Assembly: GCF_029870285.1 (NCBI RefSeq)
Contig: NZ_JACSYA010000001.1
Location: 62,001 to 126,000, forward strand
Length of the DNA stretch: 64,000 nt
Direction of reading: 5' to 3'
Source: Delftia sp. PS-11
GTDB taxonomy: Bacteria; Pseudomonadota; Gammaproteobacteria; Burkholderiales; Burkholderiaceae_C
Under the pieces are notes generated by a model, which saw only the letters and a program-made list of their open reading frames with translations, ran no database searches and was not told the DNA's origin. The position numbers and the translations under genes were made by a program. Positions 54,561-64,000 of this stretch are shown in pieces; positions within the stretch are counted from its first letter, which is position 1, and each line of letters opens with the position of its first letter.

Positions 54561-56072
54561 TCAGTCCTCGACGAAGGCTTCCTCGCGCTTGTTCTTCACG
54601 GCGGGCATCAGCACCACCACCACCAGGGCCACAGCCGCCAGCAGCAGGCAGGCCGAGATCGGACGGGTCACGAACACGCTCCAGTCGCCACGCGACAGCA
54701 GCAGCGCACGGCGCAGGTTTTCTTCCATCATCGGGCCCAGGATGAAGCCCAGCAGCAGGGGGGCTGGCTCGGTGCCCAGCTTGTGGAACACATAGCCGAC
54801 GAAGCCGAAGATACCCACCATCCACACGTCCCAGGTGTTGTTGTTGGTACCGTACACGCCGATCGCGCAGAACAGCACGATGGACGGGAACAGCCAGCGG
54901 TAGGGCACGGTCAGCAGCTTGATCCAGACGCCGATCAGCGGCAGGTTCAGGATGATCAGCATCAGGTTGCCGATCCACATCGAGGCGATCAGGCCCCAGA
55001 ACAGCTCGGGGTTGCTGGTCATCACCTGCGGGCCGGGCTGGATGTTGTGGATGGTCATCGCGCCCACCATCAGCGCCATCACGGCGTTGGGCGGAATGCC
55101 CAGCGTCAGCAGCGGGATGAAGGAGGTCTGCGAACCGGCGTTGTTGGCCGACTCGGGAGCGCACACGCCACGGATGTTGCCCTGGCCGAAGGGGACTTCG
55201 CCCGGTTGCAGCTTGGTCTTCTTCTCGATGGTGTAGGCAGCGAAGGCCGACAGCATGGCGCCGCCGCCGGGCAGGATGCCCAGGGCAGAACCCAGGGCAG
55301 TGCCGCGCAGCATGGCAGGCAGCATGCGCTTGAAGTCTTCGCCGGTGGGCAGCAGACCAGTCACCTTGGCGGCGAACACTTCGCGCTCGTCGTCAGGCTT
55401 GGACAGGTTGGCAATGATTTCGCCGTAGCCGAACACGCCCATGGCGATCACGACGAAGTCGATGCCGTCGGTCAGCTCGGGGATGTCGAAGCTGTAGCGG
55501 GCCACGCCGGAGTTCACGTCGGTGCCGACCATGCCCATCAGCAGGCCCAGCACGATCATGGCAATGGCCTTGAGCAGCGAGCCCGAAGCCAGCACCACGG
55601 CGCCGATCAGGCCCAGGGTCATCAGAGAGAAGTATTCAGCAGGGCCGAACTTGAAGGCGACTTCGGTCAGCGGAGGCGCGAAGGCAGCCAGGATCACGGT
55701 GCCCACGCAGCCTGCGAAGAACGAGCCGATACCGGCGGCTGCAAGCGCTGGACCCGCTCGTCCCTTTCGGGCCATCTGATAGCCATCGATCACGGTCACC
55801 ACGGACGAGGATTCACCCGGCAGATTCACCAGAATGGCAGTGGTCGAGCCGCCGTACTGGGCGCCGTAGTAGATGCCGGCCAGCATGATCAGCGCCGCCA
55901 CCGGAGGCAGTGCGTAGGTCGCGGGCAGCAGCATGGCGATCGTGGCCACAGGGCCGATGCCAGGCAGCACGCCGATCAGCGTGCCCAGAAGACAGCCTAC
56001 GAAACAGTAGATCAGGTTCTGGAAAGTAAAGGCGACGCCGAAGCCGGTCGCCAGGTTCTGAAAGAGTTCCAC
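54561..56072 (-). CDS. tctA: Tripartite tricarboxylate transporter large permease TctA
   Basis: TctA is the 12-helix permease of a binding-protein-dependent symporter for citrate or other carboxylates. The 503-residue protein has the family motifs GVLPGIGPVATIAMLLP and LGILPGGGAMLSAF, and LTLGIPPNAVMALMVGA. The start is a GTG at 56072 with AGGAG eight bases upstream. It lies 15 bases after tctB. The periplasmic receptor gene tctC is not adjacent. Confidence 0.95.
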   Translation of the reverse strand: MELFQNLATGFGVAFTFQNLIYCFVGCLLGTLIGVLPGIGPVATIAMLLPATYALPPVAALIMLAGIYYGAQYGGSTTAILVNLPGESSSVVTVIDGYQMARKGRAGPALAAAGIGSFFAGCVGTVILAAFAPPLTEVAFKFGPAEYFSLMTLGLIGAVVLASGSLLKAIAMIVLGLLMGMVGTDVNSGVARYSFDIPELTDGIDFVVIAMGVFGYGEIIANLSKPDDEREVFAAKVTGLLPTGEDFKRMLPAMLRGTALGSALGILPGGGAMLSAFAAYTIEKKTKLQPGEVPFGQGNIRGVCAPESANNAGSQTSFIPLLTLGIPPNAVMALMVGAMTIHNIQPGPQVMTSNPELFWGLIASMWIGNLMLIILNLPLIGVWIKLLTVPYRWLFPSIVLFCAIGVYGTNNNTWDVWMVGIFGFVGYVFHKLGTEPAPLLLGFILGPMMEENLRRALLLSRGDWSVFVTRPISACLLLAAVALVVVVLMPAVKNKREEAFVED

Positions 56073-56087
56073 GGACGATGCTCCTGC

Positions 56088-56576
56088 TTAGCCGGTGATG
56101 AAGCTGGGCCAGACGGGGAACTGCAGATTCAGTGCCCACACGAATGCCACATAGCTGCCTGCCGCGAGGATGGTGGCCAGAATGGCCACTTCCTTGAGGT
56201 TGAAGCTGTGGCCGCCCAGGCTGGCGATGAACACCAGCGCGTAGATGGCGACGATCAGGCCGAACTGGGGAATGCCCAGGCTCGGAACGCCCACCAGCAG
56301 GATGCCGAACGCGAAGTTCGCTGCCAGGATGAAGAACACCTGCTTCCAGGCCCACTTGCCGATCTTGTCACCGCCCTCGGGACCCTTGGTCAGGCCCGAG
56401 ATGCAGATGGCCGTGCCCAGAATGGACATCAGCACACCCAGGATCAGCGGAAAGTAGCCAGGGCCCATGCGGGCGCCGGTGCCGACGGTGTAGTTGGTTG
56501 CGCCGATCGCAAATGCGAGGCCGACAACCAGGAACATCACGCCGGAAAAAAAGTCTTTTTGACTCTTGATTTTCAC
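56088..56576 (-). CDS. tctB: Tripartite tricarboxylate transporter small permease TctB
   Basis: The 162-residue protein has four hydrophobic helices and the family start KIKSQKDFFSGVMFLVVGLA. It starts at a GTG (56576) with AAGGAGA eight bases upstream. It forms an operon with tctA. Upstream are palindromes at 56656-56669 and 56697-56711. Confidence 0.93.
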   Translation of the reverse strand: MKIKSQKDFFSGVMFLVVGLAFAIGATNYTVGTGARMGPGYFPLILGVLMSILGTAICISGLTKGPEGGDKIGKWAWKQVFFILAANFAFGILLVGVPSLGIPQFGLIVAIYALVFIASLGGHSFNLKEVAILATILAAGSYVAFVWALNLQFPVWPSFITG

Positions 56577-56655
56577 GAGAATGTCTCCTTACGGAATCAC
56601 GACCCGGCGATTGTGCGTTCAGAAAAACTACATCCTGATGTGGATTCCACCTACA

Positions 56656-56711
56656 GAGGGCATACCCTCATACCGGCCCCGGATGACCCGGCCCGAGTCG
56701 GATTGTCCGAC
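56656..56711. promoter_or_regulatory. Two palindromes upstream of tctBA
   Basis: GAGGG-CATA-CCCTC (56656-56669) and GTCGGA-TTG-TCCGAC (56697-56711) lie in the 197 bases between the tctB start and the GspE-like gene end. They are candidate operator sites. Confidence 0.4.
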
Positions 56712-56773
56712 AAGCCAATCCTTTGCTGCCAAAGCTAAAAATAAAAGCATGCGCTCACTATGGAGCTAGCGCT

Positions 56774-58576
56774 TCACCCGAGGAAGGGTGTGCTGGCCAT
56801 GACCTCTGGCAGCGTGGTCACGCCTTCGGCCACGCGCAGCGCCCCGGCCAGGCGCAGCGGACGCATGCCGTCCTGCACGGCCTGGCGGCGCAGCGTATCC
56901 ATGGAGGGCGACGCATGGATCTGCTGCTTGAGCGCCTCGCTGACGGTCAGCAGCTCGTACAGACCCATGCGTCCACGGTAGCCGGTCATGCGGCAGTCCA
57001 CGCAGCCCACGGGTTTGTAGGGCTGGTAGCTGCCTGACAGTTTCCAGGGGCGCACGGCCTCGGCCAGCGTGGTGGCCGGCATGTCATCGTCGCGCTGCTT
57101 GCACAGCGGGCACAGCGTACGCACCAGGCGCTGGGCCAGCACGCCCAGCAGCGTGGCATTGATCAGGTAGGGCGGCACGCCCAGTTCCATGAGCCGGCTC
57201 ACGGCGCTGGGCGCATCGTTGGTGTGCAGCGTGGAGAACACCAGATGCCCGGTGAGCGCGGCCTGCACCGCCATCTCGGCCGTGGCCAGGTCGCGGATTT
57301 CGCCGACCATGATGATGTCCGGGTCCTGGCGCATCAGCGATCGCAGGCCTTCGGTGAAGCCGAAGTCCAGCTGGGGCTGCACCTGGGTCTGGTTGAAGCT
57401 GGGCTCGATCATTTCGATCGGGTCCTCGACGGTGCTGACATTGACCTCTTCGGTGGCCACGCGCTTGAGCGTGGAATACAGCGTCGTTGTCTTGCCCGAG
57501 CCTGTGGGGCCGGTCACGAGGATGATGCCGTGCGGGCGGCGCACCAGCTCGTTCCAGCGCTGCGCGTCATGGCTGGTGAAGCCCAGCGCATCGAGGTCCT
57601 TGACGGCGTTGTCGGGGTCGAAGATGCGCATCACCATCTTTTCACCGAACGCCGTGGGCAGCGTGGACAGGCGCATTTCCACCTCGTCGCCGCGCGGGTT
57701 GCGGGTTTTGATGCGGCCATCCTGCGGACGGCGTTTCTCGACCACATCCATGCGGCCCAGCAGCTTGACGCGCGAAACCATGGCATTGAGCACGCCCATG
57801 GGCATCTGGTAGACGGGGTGCAGCACGCCGTCGATGCGAAAGCGGATCACGCCCTGCTCGCGCCGTGGCTCCATGTGGATGTCGCTGGCCCGCTGGTCGA
57901 AGGCGTATTGCCAGAGCCAGTCCACGACGCGGATCACCCCCTGGTCATTGGCGTCGAGCTGCTTGCTGCTGTTGCCCAGCTCCACCAGTTGCTCGAAGCT
58001 GGCGGCCGCCGAGGCCCCTCCGGCCTTCTCTGCGGCACGCACCGACTTGGCCAGCGCGAAGAACTCCGCCGTGTAGCGCTTGATGTCCAGGGGATTGGCG
58101 ACCACGCGGCGCACCTTGCGGCGCGCCTGCCGCTCGACCTCGGCAACCCAGTCATCCAGAAATGGCTCGGCCGTGGCCACGACCACTTCGGACGGCGTGA
58201 CCTGCACGGGCAGCACCTTATGCCGCTCGGCATAGGAAGCACTCATGACCTCGCCCACGCGCCCCACATCGACACGCAGGGGGTCTATGCGCAGATAGTC
58301 CAGGCCGCTGCGGCCTGCCAGGTACTGCGTCAGTTCCTCCGCATCCAGGGCGCGGCCGCCGCCCGCGCGGGCCATGCCCACATTGGCCAGGCGCACCAGC
58401 GGGTGCTGCGCACTCTCGGCCTGGGAGCAGCGCGCAGCCGTGCGCCGGGCCTCCTCGGCGGTGATCACGCCATCGGACTGCAGCCACTGCACCAGCCGGC
58501 GCCAGTCCAGCGGACCGGAAAATGCAGACGGACCGGCAACAGGCCACGCAGGCGCGGCAGGTAGAAGCTCAGACAT
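56774..58576 (-). CDS. GspE/PulE-family secretion ATPase
   Basis: The 600-residue ATPase has an N-terminal MshEN/GspE_N-like part (about 25-170), then the motor with ASDIHMEPRREQGVIRFRID, Walker A GPTGSGKTTT, the Asp box STVEDPIE, Walker B DPDIIMVGEIRD and the zinc cluster CPLC...CVDC. It powers assembly of pseudopili or type IV pili in its relatives. No other secretion or pilus gene is present here, so it stands alone. The ATG at 58576 is used. Confidence 0.9.
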   Translation of the reverse strand: MSELLPAAPAWPVAGPSAFSGPLDWRRLVQWLQSDGVITAEEARRTAARCSQAESAQHPLVRLANVGMARAGGGRALDAEELTQYLAGRSGLDYLRIDPLRVDVGRVGEVMSASYAERHKVLPVQVTPSEVVVATAEPFLDDWVAEVERQARRKVRRVVANPLDIKRYTAEFFALAKSVRAAEKAGGASAAASFEQLVELGNSSKQLDANDQGVIRVVDWLWQYAFDQRASDIHMEPRREQGVIRFRIDGVLHPVYQMPMGVLNAMVSRVKLLGRMDVVEKRRPQDGRIKTRNPRGDEVEMRLSTLPTAFGEKMVMRIFDPDNAVKDLDALGFTSHDAQRWNELVRRPHGIILVTGPTGSGKTTTLYSTLKRVATEEVNVSTVEDPIEMIEPSFNQTQVQPQLDFGFTEGLRSLMRQDPDIIMVGEIRDLATAEMAVQAALTGHLVFSTLHTNDAPSAVSRLMELGVPPYLINATLLGVLAQRLVRTLCPLCKQRDDDMPATTLAEAVRPWKLSGSYQPYKPVGCVDCRMTGYRGRMGLYELLTVSEALKQQIHASPSMDTLRRQAVQDGMRPLRLAGALRVAEGVTTLPEVMASTPFLG

Positions 58577-58648
58577 GGAACAGGACAGGTCGGGAGTGTG
58601 CGTGACCCAATGGTACGCGCTGGCGCCGCTGCCCGGTCCGCGACGCGC

Positions 58649-59449
58649 CTACCAGGGGCGTCCGAACACCTTGGGCCAGCGCGCAGTGGGCACATCCCAG
58701 CGCGCCTGGACTTGTCCGCAGGCGCTTTGCAGCGCTGCCGGCTCCAGTTCGCGCGGCGTGCGCTGCGCGAGCACCACAGTATTGCCCTCCCGCGTGGGGC
58801 GGAAGGCCCACATGGCCTCCTCGCCAAAGGCCTCGGCCATGCGCGCCAGGCTGCGCTCGTAGCTGGAGGTGCGCCCGAACAGGTTGACCGTCATGATGCC
58901 GTCATCGGTCAGCAGATTGCGGCAGTCGGCATAGAACTCGGCGCTGTCGAGCACGGGGGCGGCAGCCTCGTGGTCGTACAGGTCCACGGCCAGCGCATCG
59001 ACCGTGCCCAGCCATTCGCTCTTGCGGATTTCCTGGGCTGCATCGGCCAGCACCACGCGCAGCGTGTCGCTGTCGGGCGGCAGCTTGAACCAGCTGCGGC
59101 ACACGGCCAACACCTGGGGGTTGAGCTCGATGGCCGTGGTGCGCATGCGCAGCTTCTTGTGGCAGAACTTGGTGATGGCGGCAGCACCCAGGCCCAGTTG
59201 CATGGCATGGCGGCCCGCCACGCTGGCAGGCTCCATGAACAGCAGCCAGCCCATCATGCGCTGCACATACTCCAATTCGATCTCGAAGGGCTCGCGGATG
59301 CGCATGGAGCCCTGGATCCAGGGGGTTCCCAGGTGCAGGTGGCGCACATCGCCATCGTCGGAGACGCTGACTTCGGGCAGCTCGGCAGCTGCGGCATTGG
59401 CGGGGGCGGAGGGAGCGGCCTTGGCGGCACCACGGGTCTTGCGTATCAC
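58649..59449 (-). CDS. Spermidine-synthase-like methyltransferase fold protein
   Basis: The 266-residue protein has the spermidine synthase order: MMGWLLFMEP, a SAM-type motif AMQLGLGAAAITKF, an acidic end of strand two in IELNPQVLAV, and VDALAVDLYDHEAAAP, with DGIMTVNLFG. It may transfer aminopropyl groups or be a methyltransferase-like protein; no SAM decarboxylase gene is nearby. The start is a GTG at 59449, as no ATG fits. It lies 14 bases downstream of the deoxyinosine glycosylase gene. Confidence 0.75.
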   Translation of the reverse strand: MIRKTRGAAKAAPSAPANAAAAELPEVSVSDDGDVRHLHLGTPWIQGSMRIREPFEIELEYVQRMMGWLLFMEPASVAGRHAMQLGLGAAAITKFCHKKLRMRTTAIELNPQVLAVCRSWFKLPPDSDTLRVVLADAAQEIRKSEWLGTVDALAVDLYDHEAAAPVLDSAEFYADCRNLLTDDGIMTVNLFGRTSSYERSLARMAEAFGEEAMWAFRPTREGNTVVLAQRTPRELEPAALQSACGQVQARWDVPTARWPKVFGRPW

Positions 59450-59462
59450 GTCGGAAAAGGAG

Positions 59463-59999
59463 TCAAAGCAGTTGATGGGAGGCCAGGGCCTCGCGCCAGG
59501 CCTGGACCTTGGCCTCGAAGCGCAAGCGCGCATTGGCCGGACTGGTCGATGGCAGCTTCACGGCCGCCAGGCCCAGGGCCTGGGTGCGGCCGGCGTGCCG
59601 GTAGCTTTCGCCGCCGTTGTGCAGAGCCAGCGTCAGCTGCGGGCAGGACAGGCGCAGGCCCGCGAAATCATTGACTTCGGCTGCGCGGATGGCGCTGTCC
59701 AGACTGCCCTCGCGCTCGCAGCTGGCATACACGTCCCACAGCCCCAGGCCACGGGACAGCAGCCATTCGCAGCGCCCTGCATAGTCATTCCTGGCAGGCT
59801 GGGGGCATGCGGGCCAGAGGGCCTGCAGCAGCGGCCAGAACTGGTTTTGCGGATGGGCGTAGTACTGTTGCTGCTGCAGCGAGCGCAGGCCGGGGAAGCT
59901 GCCCAGCACCAGCGCCCGGGTGCGCGCATCGGCCACCGGCGCCAGCCCCTGCCAGCGCGTGGCGGCGGGTGCAGGCGAATCGCAAGCGGGACTGGACAT
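59463..59999 (-). CDS. DNA-deoxyinosine glycosylase (uracil-DNA glycosylase superfamily)
   Basis: The 178-residue enzyme removes hypoxanthine (deaminated adenine) from DNA. It has the family motifs LVLGSFPGLRSLQQQQYYAH and NQFWPLL, and a C-terminal LPSTSPANARL. An ATG at 60008 would add three residues. It lies upstream of the spermidine-synthase-like gene and 82 bases after the TatD stop. Confidence 0.88.
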   Translation of the reverse strand: MSSPACDSPAPAATRWQGLAPVADARTRALVLGSFPGLRSLQQQQYYAHPQNQFWPLLQALWPACPQPARNDYAGRCEWLLSRGLGLWDVYASCEREGSLDSAIRAAEVNDFAGLRLSCPQLTLALHNGGESYRHAGRTQALGLAAVKLPSTSPANARLRFEAKVQAWREALASHQLL

Positions 60000-60081
60000 G
60001 GGCTGCATTGTCGCCCAGAGCCCGCCCGGCTGCCTGCCACCGCCGACAAGACCGTTCAAGGCCCTCGCGCTGAATGTCGAT

Positions 60082-60903
60082 TCACCCCAGGGCCGGCAGT
60101 CCGCGCAGCGCAGCACGCGCATTGCTGCCCGTGGCTTCTGCCAGGGCCTGCGGCGTGAGGCCGCGCAGCTGCGCGATCACGGCCGCGATGCGCGGCAGCT
60201 CTGCGGGTGTGTTGCGCCCCTGGGGCTGGCCGGCAGCACGCTGCCCGGCCGTGGCATAAAGCCAGTGCGGCGGTATGTCGGGTGCATCGGTCTCCAGCAC
60301 CAGCGACTCCAGCGCCAGCGTGGCAGCGAGTTCGCGCAGCTTGAGCGCCCGGTCATAGGTGACGGCGCCGCCGAAGCCCAGCTTGAACCCCAGGTCCACA
60401 AAGGCCCCGGCCTGCTGCGCACTGCCATTGAAGGCATGGGCAATGCCGCCAGCCACGGGCCGCGCCCGCAGGACCTTGAGCAGATGGTCGCTGGATTTGC
60501 GCACATGCAAGATGACGGGCAGCCCGAACTCGCGCGCCAGCGCAATCTGCTGCTCGTAGAACCAGGCCTGCCGGCCGGCATCCAGTCCCGGCACAAAGAA
60601 GTCCAGACCGATTTCGCCCACGGCAACCAGATGCGGGTCATCGCGCAGCTGCTCCAGCATGTGCCGCAGCTGGGCAATGTCTTCTTCGCGGGCCTGCGGC
60701 GTGTACAGGGGATGGATGCCCAGTGCATAGCTGTCGCCATGGCGCCGTGCCAGTTGCACGACAGCATCCCAGTGTGCCCGTGCCACGGCTGGAATGACCA
60801 GATGCCTGACACCGGCCTGGGCTGCACGCTCGCGCACCCTGTCCCGGTCCGCATCGAACTCGGGCGCGTCGAGATGGCAGTGGGTATCGATCCAGCCTGG
60901 CAT
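60082..60903 (-). CDS. TatD-family metal-dependent DNase
   Basis: The 273-residue TIM-barrel hydrolase has H8 and H10 in WIDTHCHLD, the metal site AVGEIGLDF, VILHVRKS and the late aspartate in VLETDAPDIPP. TatD-family enzymes are 3'-5' exonucleases linked to DNA repair and quality control. It lies 2 bases after the lolD stop on the same strand, so it is co-transcribed with lolC/E-lolD. Confidence 0.93.
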   Translation of the reverse strand: MPGWIDTHCHLDAPEFDADRDRVRERAAQAGVRHLVIPAVARAHWDAVVQLARRHGDSYALGIHPLYTPQAREEDIAQLRHMLEQLRDDPHLVAVGEIGLDFFVPGLDAGRQAWFYEQQIALAREFGLPVILHVRKSSDHLLKVLRARPVAGGIAHAFNGSAQQAGAFVDLGFKLGFGGAVTYDRALKLRELAATLALESLVLETDAPDIPPHWLYATAGQRAAGQPQGRNTPAELPRIAAVIAQLRGLTPQALAEATGSNARAALRGLPALG

Positions 60904-60905
60904 GC

Positions 60906-61614
<709 letters not shown>

Positions 61615-61622
<8 letters not shown>

Positions 61623-62868
61623 AGCGCAGCGCTTCCGCAGGGTTCACCCGGCTGGCCCGCCAGCTGGGATAAAGGGTGGCGGCAAAGGCCAGGACCAGCG
61701 AGATCACGGCAATCGGCATGATGTCGCTGTACTGCGGGTCGCTGGGCATCTTGCTGATGAGGTAGATGTCCTTGGGCAGAAAATTGGCGTGCAGCAGGCG
61801 TTCGATGGCCGGCACGATGACATCGATGTTGAAGGCGACGCCCAGGCCCAGCAGCAGTCCGGCGAAAGTGCCGATGACGCCCACCATGGCGCCCTGCACC
61901 ATGAAAATGCCCATGATGCCCGATGGCGACGCGCCCAGCGTGCGCAAAATGGCAATGTCGGCGCGCTTGTCGGTCACGGTCATCACCAGCGTGGACACGA
62001 GGTTGAATGCGGCCACGGCGACGATCAGCGTCAGGATGATGAACATCATGCGCTTTTCCAGCTGTACCGCTGCGAACCAGGTGCGGTTTTGCTGGGTCCA
62101 GTCACGGATCAGCAGCCGGTCGGTGATGGTGCGGGCCAGCTCCATGGCAACGCTTGGCGCCTCGTGCAGATCCTTGAGCTTCAGGCGGATGCCGGTCGGC
62201 CCCTCCAGGCGGAACAGGCGCTGCGCATCCTCGTAGTGCATCATCACCAGGGCCGAGTCATACTCGTAATGGCCCGAATCGAAAGTTCCGGCCACATGCA
62301 TCTGCTTGAGGCGCGGCACCACGCCGGCCGGCGTGACCTGTCCGCCCGGAGCGATCAGCGTCACGGTATCGCCCTCGCGCACGCCCAGCGAACGGGCCAG
62401 TTCCGCGCCCAGCACCACATTGAACGCGCCGGGTTCCAGGCGCCCGAGCACTTCGGCATTGGTGGCCGCCACATCGGTGACCTCGCCTTCACGCGCAGGA
62501 TCGATGCCGCGCACCAGGGCGCCCTTCATGTCCTCGCCACGGGCCAGCAGCGCCTGGGCTGCAACAAAAGGCGCAGCGCCCAGCACATCGGGATGGGCAC
62601 GGGCCTCGCGCATGGTTTTTTCCAGGTCCGGCAGGGCCGCCCCCTGGGGCGCAAAAATCTCGATGTGCGAAACCACGCTGAGCATGCGGTCGCGCACCTC
62701 CTTCTGGAAGCCGTTCATCACGCTCAGCACGATGATCAGCGCCGCGACCCCAAGGGAGATGCCCAGCATGGAAACGCCGGAGATGAACGAGATGAAGCCG
62801 TTGCGCCGCGTGGCCCGCCCCGCGCGGGTGTAGCGCCAGCCGACGGCCAGTTCGTAGGGAAATTGCAT
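61615..62868 (-). CDS. Lipoprotein-releasing system permease LolC/LolE
   Basis: The 417-residue permease has a first helix with [20 protein letters not shown], a large periplasmic domain (about 50-270) and three C-terminal helices, the usual MacB/FtsX-like layout. It cannot be told whether it is LolC, LolE or the fused type LolF. Only one permease gene is next to lolD; the second half may lie elsewhere or the protein may act as a homodimer. The ATG at 62868 is used. Confidence 0.92.
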
Positions 62869-63020
62869 GGGCATGCATTGTGTCATTGCCTACAGGCCCT
62901 GCATGGCGGCAGGCTTTGCCATCCGCATGTCAGCGCCCATGCCGTGGGCATGGCGTCTGCAGCCAGGGACAAAGGCGGTGCGCCAGCGCCACACCCACCC
63001 CATGCCCGACAATAGCGCCC

Positions 63021-64000
63021 ATGCTTTCGACCGCGCCCCTGGTTTCCTCGGCCCACGCCCAGCTGGAGGAAACGACTCAATGGATCATCCCCTATGCCGG
63101 CGGCCCGTCCTCGGACATGGACGATGCAGCCGCACGCGCTGCCGCCTGGGATGGCCTGCCACTGCCCCACCTGCAGGCCCTGCTGGCACTCATGGAGCCA
63201 TCCCCTGCGCTCGATGGCAGTGAAATGGATTTTTCACCGCCCCATGAACGCGCCCTGGCGCGCTGCCTGGGCCTGCCCGACGCCCCAGGACTGATTCCAT
63301 GGGCCGCCTGGCAGGCCGGCGAGGCAGCGGACAGCGGCCAGGCCTGCGCCTATGTCACGCCCTGCCACTGGCACATCGGCGCGGACCAGGTGCTGCAGTC
63401 CGACCCATCGGCCACCCCGCTGGACGAGGCGCAGTCGCGCCAGCTGCTGGCACTGCTGGCTCCCTGGTTCGCTGACGACGGCATCGTGCTCGAATACCGC
63501 CAGCCCCAGTGCTGGCTGGCGCGCGGTGCGTTGTTCGACGGGCTGGCCACTGCCTCCATGGACCGTGCCATCGGCCGCGACGTGCGCCCCTGGCTGCCCG
63601 ATGCCCGGCAGGCGCGTGTGCTGCACCGCTTGCAAAGCGAGGTGCAGATGCTGCTCTACACCCACGCATTCAACGATGCGCGCGCCGAACGCGGGCAGCA
63701 GCCCATCAATGCCTTCTGGGTCCATGGCGCGGGCAGGCTGCCAGCCGCCGCCACGGCCAGTGGCGTGCAATGCGTGGATGATTTGCGCACCGCCGCCCTG
63801 CAGGGCAGGGTTGCGGACTGGCGCAGTGCCTGGCAGGCGCTGGATGCAGGCCTCATCGCCCGGCTGCTGGAGCGCGTGCGCGCAGGCGCTGAACTGACGC
63901 TGACGCTGTGCGGCGAGCGCAACGCCGTGGCGTGGCGCAGGCGCGCGCCGCGCTGGCACGACCGCCTGGCTGGCCTCTTCGGGCCACGCCCCCTGCCCGA
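63021..64000 (+). CDS. RpfE-like / phosphoglycerate mutase-like protein (3' end beyond window)
   Basis: A frame is open from the ATG at 63021 to the window end, giving at least 326 residues with no stop. The text LQSEVQMLLYTHAFNDARAERG and NAFWVHGAGRL is typical of proteins annotated as RpfE-like regulatory protein or cofactor-independent phosphoglycerate mutase, usually encoded between lolCD and recJ in Burkholderiales. I expect recJ beyond the edge. The function is unproven, and the gene is divergent from lolC/E. Confidence 0.75.
   Translation, partial: MLSTAPLVSSAHAQLEETTQWIIPYAGGPSSDMDDAAARAAAWDGLPLPHLQALLALMEPSPALDGSEMDFSPPHERALARCLGLPDAPGLIPWAAWQAGEAADSGQACAYVTPCHWHIGADQVLQSDPSATPLDEAQSRQLLALLAPWFADDGIVLEYRQPQCWLARGALFDGLATASMDRAIGRDVRPWLPDARQARVLHRLQSEVQMLLYTHAFNDARAERGQQPINAFWVHGAGRLPAAATASGVQCVDDLRTAALQGRVADWRSAWQALDAGLIARLLERVRAGAELTLTLCGERNAVAWRRRAPRWHDRLAGLFGPRPLP

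Overview
The window is a chromosomal stretch of a high-GC betaproteobacterium. Gene content and order point to Burkholderiales, family Comamonadaceae (Comamonas/Delftia/Acidovorax-like): an orn / M48 peptidase / phhB / rsgA / CobD-like block, a livHMGF operon, tripartite tricarboxylate permeases, a DUF2917 protein beside a MocR regulator, and ribF-ileS-lspA. The genus is inferred from gene neighbourhoods and was not computed. I see no prophage, insertion sequence, CRISPR array, tRNA or rRNA. Coding density is high and nearly every gene is intact; the genes at both window edges (orn and an RpfE-like gene) are cut.

Layout. 1-5 kb: RNA turnover and ribosome maturation (orn, rsgA), a membrane peptidase, phhB, a CobD/CbiB-like protein and a CoA-type Nudix hydrolase. 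5-7.3 kb: the rpsP-rimM-trmD-rplS cluster on the minus strand, with an internal terminator after rpsP and a strong promoter for rplS inside the end of trmD. 7.4-10.7 kb: acetyltransferase, TM2 protein, low-affinity phosphate uptake (pit plus DUF47) and a DUF486 protein behind an AT-rich upstream region. 10.9-17.7 kb: branched-chain amino acid import (livHMGF without a binding-protein gene, and brnQ) on either side of rarA. 17.7-24.3 kb: a chemoreceptor, lolA, ftsK, trxB and rpmB-rpmG. 24.4-33.4 kb: a MocR regulator divergent from a DUF2917 gene, a fatty-acid desaturase, an rRNA methyltransferase, DUF1653, purN, YceH and two acyl-CoA dehydrogenases.

33.4-39.3 kb: a bestrophin-like channel, then an OmpR-type response regulator divergent from two tandem paralogous 7TM-type sensor kinases, then an HNH nuclease. 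40-46.5 kb: ribF-ileS-lspA, with a leader before ileS that can form competing hairpins, and a Na/Pi cotransporter. 46.5-56.6 kb: a Nudix hydrolase, quinone reductase, EamA exporter, GGDEF-EAL protein, SDR-like protein lacking the usual catalytic Tyr/Lys, DUF3422 and tctBA without tctC. 56.7-64 kb: an isolated GspE-like ATPase, a spermidine-synthase-like protein, a deoxyinosine glycosylase, TatD, lolC/E-lolD and the start of an RpfE-like gene.

The strongest unexplained signals are in RNA and regulation. They are the competing hairpins that can hide the ileS ribosome binding site, the rewired transcription of the S16/L19 operon, several hairpins whose loop is the stop codon of the preceding gene, the duplicated kinases sharing one regulator, and phased ACAGAT repeats between the MocR gene and its divergent neighbour.
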